A stretch of 9,071 nucleotides of DNA from Chromatiales bacterium. Lineage in GTDB: Bacteria; Pseudomonadota; Gammaproteobacteria; UBA6429; Thiohalophilaceae. A program made the position numbers and the translations under genes. The stretch's first letter is position 1. Every line of letters begins with the position of its first letter. The stretch is taken from assembly GCA_024641465.1 (NCBI GenBank), contig JAHEDB010000064.1:1-9071 (forward strand). The letters run 5' to 3'. The notes beneath the pieces are model-generated. The model searched no databases. It worked only from the letters and a program-made list of their open reading frames with translations, and was not told the origin of the DNA. Below, piece after piece: positions 6,805 to 9,071 of this stretch.

Positions 6805-6979
6805 GGGTGCCAGGTTCGAGCATAATGCAGGCCACCGATCCGACCGGGATGTGGGTGCGTACTCCAGTCTTGTCGATCACCACGAACGCACCGTCCTTCA
6901 CATCGATCTGTCCATATTCAATAAATATCATCGAGACGCGGTCCTTCATGGGAATGGGTTTGAGTGGTATAAAGGTCAT
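6731..6979 (-). pseudogene. cas1: Truncated type I-E cas1 (N-terminal ~65 residues)
   Basis: The ATG at 6979 starts a sequence very close to the N-terminus of type I-E Cas1, the CRISPR adaptation integrase of about 305 residues: MTFIPLKPIP, KDRVSMIFIEYGQIDV, DGAFVVIDKTG, THIPVGSVACIMLEPGTRVSHAA. Homology holds to about residue 67 (AAKL). The frame then diverges into unrelated residues and stops at 6731. Cas1-like AQV continues for three codons in the +1-shifted frame (~6777-6769), so the junction includes a small indel as well as loss of the remaining ~235 residues, among them all the metal-binding catalytic residues. It cannot integrate spacers. No cas2, other cas gene or CRISPR repeat is seen nearby. 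Confidence 0.85.
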
Positions 6980-7107
6980 GGGTCTAGATAGCTGGTTTCC
7001 AGAGGCAGACAACACTTCTTGTATTTCTTGCCGCTGCCGCAGGGACATGAGTCATTGCGGCCAATGTTGAGTGCGGTTAATTTCTCATATTCAACTTTTG
7101 TTACCAC
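6976..7107 (-). CDS. SEC-C-motif mini protein overlapping the cas1 start
   Basis: A 43-residue frame from GTG 7107: VVTKVEYEKLTALNIGRNDS then CPCGSGKKYKKCC. The cysteines (C21, C23, C32, C33) fit the SEC-C zinc motif CXCX8C[HC], as at the SecA C-terminus and in many small proteins. Its TGA overlaps the cas1 ATG (ATGA). The frame stays open to a TAA at 7147-7149 and there encodes PCAGNECCACRGD, a plausible half zinc ribbon, so the original protein was probably longer. No ATG exists in this frame; an ATG at 7133 in the neighbouring frame would join it if one base had been lost right after ATGAG. Either a weak GTG start (GAGGGG very close) is used or the gene is frameshifted. Function unknown. 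Confidence 0.55.
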   Translation of the reverse strand: MVTKVEYEKLTALNIGRNDSCPCGSGKKYKKCCLPLETSYLDP

Positions 7108-7205
7108 GTCCCCTCGACAAGCGCAACACTCATTCCCGGCGCATGGTTAGGTGACTGGATTAGCCCACCAAGTGTTCTATGATATAGCTTTACAAATCTT
7201 CAAGG

Positions 7206-7646
7206 CTACTCTTCAATTAAATAGGTTTGCACCAGCTTCCAGCTATTGTTTTTATATTCAAATACAAGATCGCTAATCCTAAGCGTGTCGTCTGGCATTA
7301 TTTTATTTGCTGGAAGTTTTATAGTGTTAATTACAACATCACGAATTGTCTGACTTGATGTTGAGCCATCTTGTGGATTGTATTTAACCTCTTCCTGGGC
7401 AAGCACTTTTTCGAATACAGCCTTGAAATTATCCTTAGTTATTTTTTTGACAGGAATAAAATCTGCTTCGCCGTGAACAGCGAGTGGAAATTGTGTTTGG
7501 CTGATTAATTTCTGGTAATTATTTTCAATAACAGCCTGTCGAAACTCGGACCAGAACGCCTGAGCTGACGAAACTGGTGGCGCAGAAAAACAGGGAAAAG
7601 AAATGACGATCAGTAGAATTAACGTGAGAAATTTTGCTTTAAACAT
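7206..7646 (-). CDS. Small exported protein downstream of amidase; candidate immunity protein
   Basis: 146 residues from the ATG at 7644-7646. A TTG 18 codons upstream is possible but would put a polar extension ahead of the signal peptide. The N-terminus MFKAKFLTLILLIVISFPCFSA is a classical Sec signal peptide with cleavage near FSA-PP, so the protein is periplasmic. The mature part (AFWSEFRQAVIENNYQKLI, TQFPLAVHGE, a middle helix, C-terminal VFEYKNNSWKLVQTYL) loosely resembles NTF2-like small domains; I cannot name a family. It lies 35 nt after the amidase stop in the same direction and is similarly AT-rich, so the two are probably cotranscribed. An exported partner next to a signal-less peptidoglycan hydrolase is the usual layout of a cell-wall amidase immunity gene. 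Confidence 0.75.
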   Translation of the reverse strand: MFKAKFLTLILLIVISFPCFSAPPVSSAQAFWSEFRQAVIENNYQKLISQTQFPLAVHGEADFIPVKKITKDNFKAVFEKVLAQEEVKYNPQDGSTSSQTIRDVVINTIKLPANKIMPDDTLRISDLVFEYKNNSWKLVQTYLIEE

Positions 7647-7681
7647 GACGTGAGACTCACTATTTTGGATGAAGCATTTAA

Positions 7682-8371
7682 TCAAACTGGCCAACGACAA
7701 GCTTTAAGTGCCCAAGTGCTTTTTGGGTATCTTGATGTTTTTACCTGATCAAGCTGATTACCTCCTAATACCTCGTAATATTTATTTGTCTCTCGAACCA
7801 AAAAGGCGACATGGTTACCTGAATAGGATAGCGCTGAATTGGTAGCTTTACTATTGTGTATCACAATGATTGCCCCGTGTTGCAACGATGTTGGCTTACC
7901 CCAGTTCAGCCAGCTAATGGCCAATGCGGAATTTGTACCTTTCTTTCCCGCTTGAATCATCACCCAGTTTACAAAAGAAGAACACCAAGGTGTTTCATCC
8001 TTTGTAGCCCGGAGAGTTGTTGTTGCATGATAGGTTATGATGCGTGGATTATGAAGCACTCCTTTAAGTTCTCGTTGCCCGATTTCACCTGCGGCAATTT
8101 TCATCCAAGGGGCTGTCTGTGCAGGGACCACAGCTGGCTTATCTGCCGCTACAACTTTATTATTTTTAAGAGAAATCAACATTTCAGCATCAACTGAACC
8201 ATCTACGCCAAGATATGAAATTAATTGATATCGTTTTACTATGCTGTCTGTTTGTTTATCAAAGAGATCATTCTCTACTAATTTTGGATTTAGTTTAAAT
8301 TTCTCGTTCAGTAGTTTTTTTAGCTCTTGTACTTCTTGGCCTCTACTTCCAATTGATAAAGCGTTTCTCAT
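7682..8371 (-). CDS. Peptidoglycan-binding amidase/peptidase (PG_binding_1 plus TIGR02594/CHAP-like)
   Basis: 229 residues. Residues ~5-68 form a PG_binding_1 domain (LSIGSRGQEVQELKKLL, FDKQTDSIVKRYQ, LGVDGSVD). A linker (~70-88) leads to a cysteine-hydrolase domain (~88-229) like TIGR02594 of the NlpC/P60-CHAP group: PWMKIAAGEIGQ, HNPRI, ATKDETPWCSSFVNWV with nucleophile C130, GTNSALAISWLNWG, GNHVAFL with H187, VLGGNQ with possible third residue N205. It should cleave peptide or amide bonds of peptidoglycan. The start at 8371 is set by AAGGAG 6 nt upstream; a frame 40 codons longer exists (ATG 8491) but lacks this. No signal peptide, so export would need another route (T6SS, phage-type lysis, colicin-like release). 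The next gene is a small periplasmic protein. A phage-derived endolysin is the alternative. Confidence 0.88.
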   Translation of the reverse strand: MRNALSIGSRGQEVQELKKLLNEKFKLNPKLVENDLFDKQTDSIVKRYQLISYLGVDGSVDAEMLISLKNNKVVAADKPAVVPAQTAPWMKIAAGEIGQRELKGVLHNPRIITYHATTTLRATKDETPWCSSFVNWVMIQAGKKGTNSALAISWLNWGKPTSLQHGAIIVIHNSKATNSALSYSGNHVAFLVRETNKYYEVLGGNQLDQVKTSRYPKSTWALKACRWPV

Positions 8372-8377
8372 ACCCAT

Positions 8378-8383
8378 CTCCTT
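8378..8383 (-). promoter_or_regulatory. Ribosome binding site fixing the amidase start
   Basis: AAGGAG on the minus strand with 6 nt spacing to the ATG at 8371. It overlaps a competing in-frame ATG two codons upstream, so the second ATG (MRNALSIG) is the likely start. Confidence 0.7.
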
Positions 8384-8535
8384 GAAACTATCTAAATATA
8401 TGTTCGAGAATAAATATTGCTCTTGAACTCTATTATGGTGCATGTTATTGCAAGAATGGCAACCATGCAGACATACAACTAATAGCCGCATTATTACAAC
8501 TCACCCGCCAAGCTCCATCTACTATAAACACCTAA

Positions 8536-8925
8536 TTATTGAAGCAGCTTTACTTTCTTTAACCCGGCAGCCTCGGCCTTTGACTTCAACTTTTTGTCAA
8601 AGGTCGCAAAAGAATAACTTTGAGCGCAGGCCAGGTGCAGGGCATCGACAAAATCCATCCCGCTTCGCAATAGATTTGCCGCCATACTGATGTGGTGCGC
8701 GTCTTCCACGGTTACCTTGTCCTGCCCCAGCAATTTAATAAACGCCCCCGCAATGGCATCGGAAGAAAACCCATAGGCAAAACGCAATACCCACTCGGTT
8801 TCCAGGATCACCGTCTTAGTGATATAGATCGGCTCTTTCTTAAACAGTTGTTTGGCCTTATCGGCCTGCGCCTTGTCATCGGCGGTGAATAACCGCACCA
8901 GGACATTCGTATCAATACTGATCAT
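8536..8925 (-). CDS. vapC: VapC-type PIN-domain ribonuclease toxin
   Basis: 129 residues, full length for VapC. The PIN acidic active site is complete: D5 (MISIDTNVLVR), E42 (VILETEWVLR), D94 (DFVDALHLA) and D110 (FATFDKKL). These bind Mg2+/Mn2+ for RNA cleavage; VapC targets are usually tRNA or rRNA, but which one cannot be told here. Cytoplasmic, neutralised by VapB. The start ATG at 8925 lies inside the end of vapB (14 nt overlap) with GGGAAGAG just upstream, so translation is probably coupled and the operon likely autorepressed by the VapBC complex binding upstream of vapB, outside this window. Confidence 0.93.
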   Translation of the reverse strand: MISIDTNVLVRLFTADDKAQADKAKQLFKKEPIYITKTVILETEWVLRFAYGFSSDAIAGAFIKLLGQDKVTVEDAHHISMAANLLRSGMDFVDALHLACAQSYSFATFDKKLKSKAEAAGLKKVKLLQ

Positions 8926-9071
8926 CCGACTCTTCCCTGACCTGATTGGCCCCCTGTTGTATGGCTCGCTCCATCTCCTCCAGCGACCTGGCGGGCCCGC
9001 TGTATTTCAGGCACCCCGCCAGTTCCTCGAGGGTGGACAGTGGCACCGGGCGGGCGGGTTTGAGCAACACC
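8912..9071 (-). CDS. vapB: VapB-type antitoxin, C-terminal part (5' end outside window)
   Basis: The 52 visible residues end ...ESDDQY with TGA at 8914-8912. LEELAGCLKYSGPARSLEEMERAIQQGA is the characteristic toxin-wrapping C-terminal tail of VapB antitoxins paired with this kind of VapC; the N-terminal DNA-binding domain (AbrB/MazE-like in this class) lies beyond the right edge. It overlaps vapC by 14 nt in a different frame. The reading frame at the edge begins at 9070; the GTG there is the next codon of the open frame and not a likely start. Confidence 0.85.
   Translation of the reverse strand, partial: VLLKPARPVPLSTLEELAGCLKYSGPARSLEEMERAIQQGANQVREESDDQY

Noticed and set aside
6200..7150. 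CRISPR repeats accompanying the cas1 remnant
   Set aside because: No regularly spaced repeats of 28-37 bp and no type I-E-like repeat were seen on either strand in this area or elsewhere in the window.
7105..7153. Possible integron attC site (ACCTAAC near 7153 and GTTGAAT near 7096 on the minus strand), which would have made the amidase pair gene cassettes
   Set aside because: The two core-like heptamers pair only over AAC/GTT, the inner L boxes do not pair, and no integrase or further attC-like sites are visible.
8372..8491. 40-codon N-terminal extension of the amidase (ATG 8491)
   Set aside because: It has no ribosome binding site of note, adds a Cys/His-rich stretch unlike a signal peptide, and the internal ATG has AAGGAG at ideal spacing directly before the PG-binding domain.

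Overview
The window looks like accessory chromosome from a Gram-negative bacterium, most likely a gammaproteobacterium. The reasons are a CusA-type tripartite efflux pump, a type I-E cas1 remnant, the VapBC form, and short palindromic GTAGGGTGCAAT-type repeats of a kind I associate with proteobacterial genomes. No rRNA, tRNA, CRISPR array or transposase is visible. Only the first gene (cusA) reads on the + strand; all other genes read on the minus strand.

Layout, left to right. 1-1896 is the C-terminal ~630 residues of a CusA Cu(I)/Ag(I) RND pump, entering from outside the window; it keeps the three metal-relay methionines and carries a ~55-60 residue insertion compared with E. coli CusA. 1897-2549 has no gene but holds two near-identical ~150 bp elements with imperfect terminal inverted repeats, each built from small hairpins (MITE/REP-like). 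2550-4793 (minus) is a secreted subtilisin-family protease with prodomain, beta-sandwich domain, a degenerate CFI-box-like C-terminal domain, and a TM plus Arg-rich tail. 5129-6022 (minus) is a radical SAM protein. 6023-6251 is a spacer with a small palindromic repeat.

6252-7146 (minus) is a compact, rearranged cluster of very small frames: a Cys-rich/SEC-C mini-ORF whose stop overlaps (ATGA) the start of a truncated type I-E cas1; a hypothetical ~95-residue protein whose frame begins inside the cas1 remnant; and a ~90-residue, 11-cysteine zinc-ribbon protein overlapping its predecessor by 8 nt. It reads as the scar of a lost CRISPR-Cas locus joined to other genes.

7206-8371 (minus) is a visibly AT-rich two-gene unit: a cytoplasmic-looking peptidoglycan-binding plus Cys/His amidase (TIGR02594/CHAP-like), followed 35 nt later by a small exported protein. 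This has the architecture of a peptidoglycan-amidase effector and its periplasmic immunity protein, and is the best candidate here for an undescribed system. 8536-9071 (minus) is a VapBC toxin-antitoxin pair with overlapping genes; vapB runs off the right edge.

Functional theme: metal efflux, a secreted protease, an amidase/putative immunity pair, a toxin-antitoxin pair and a dead cas fragment, consistent with an island of stress, defence and competition genes. All family assignments come from reading the translated sequence; no database search was possible.
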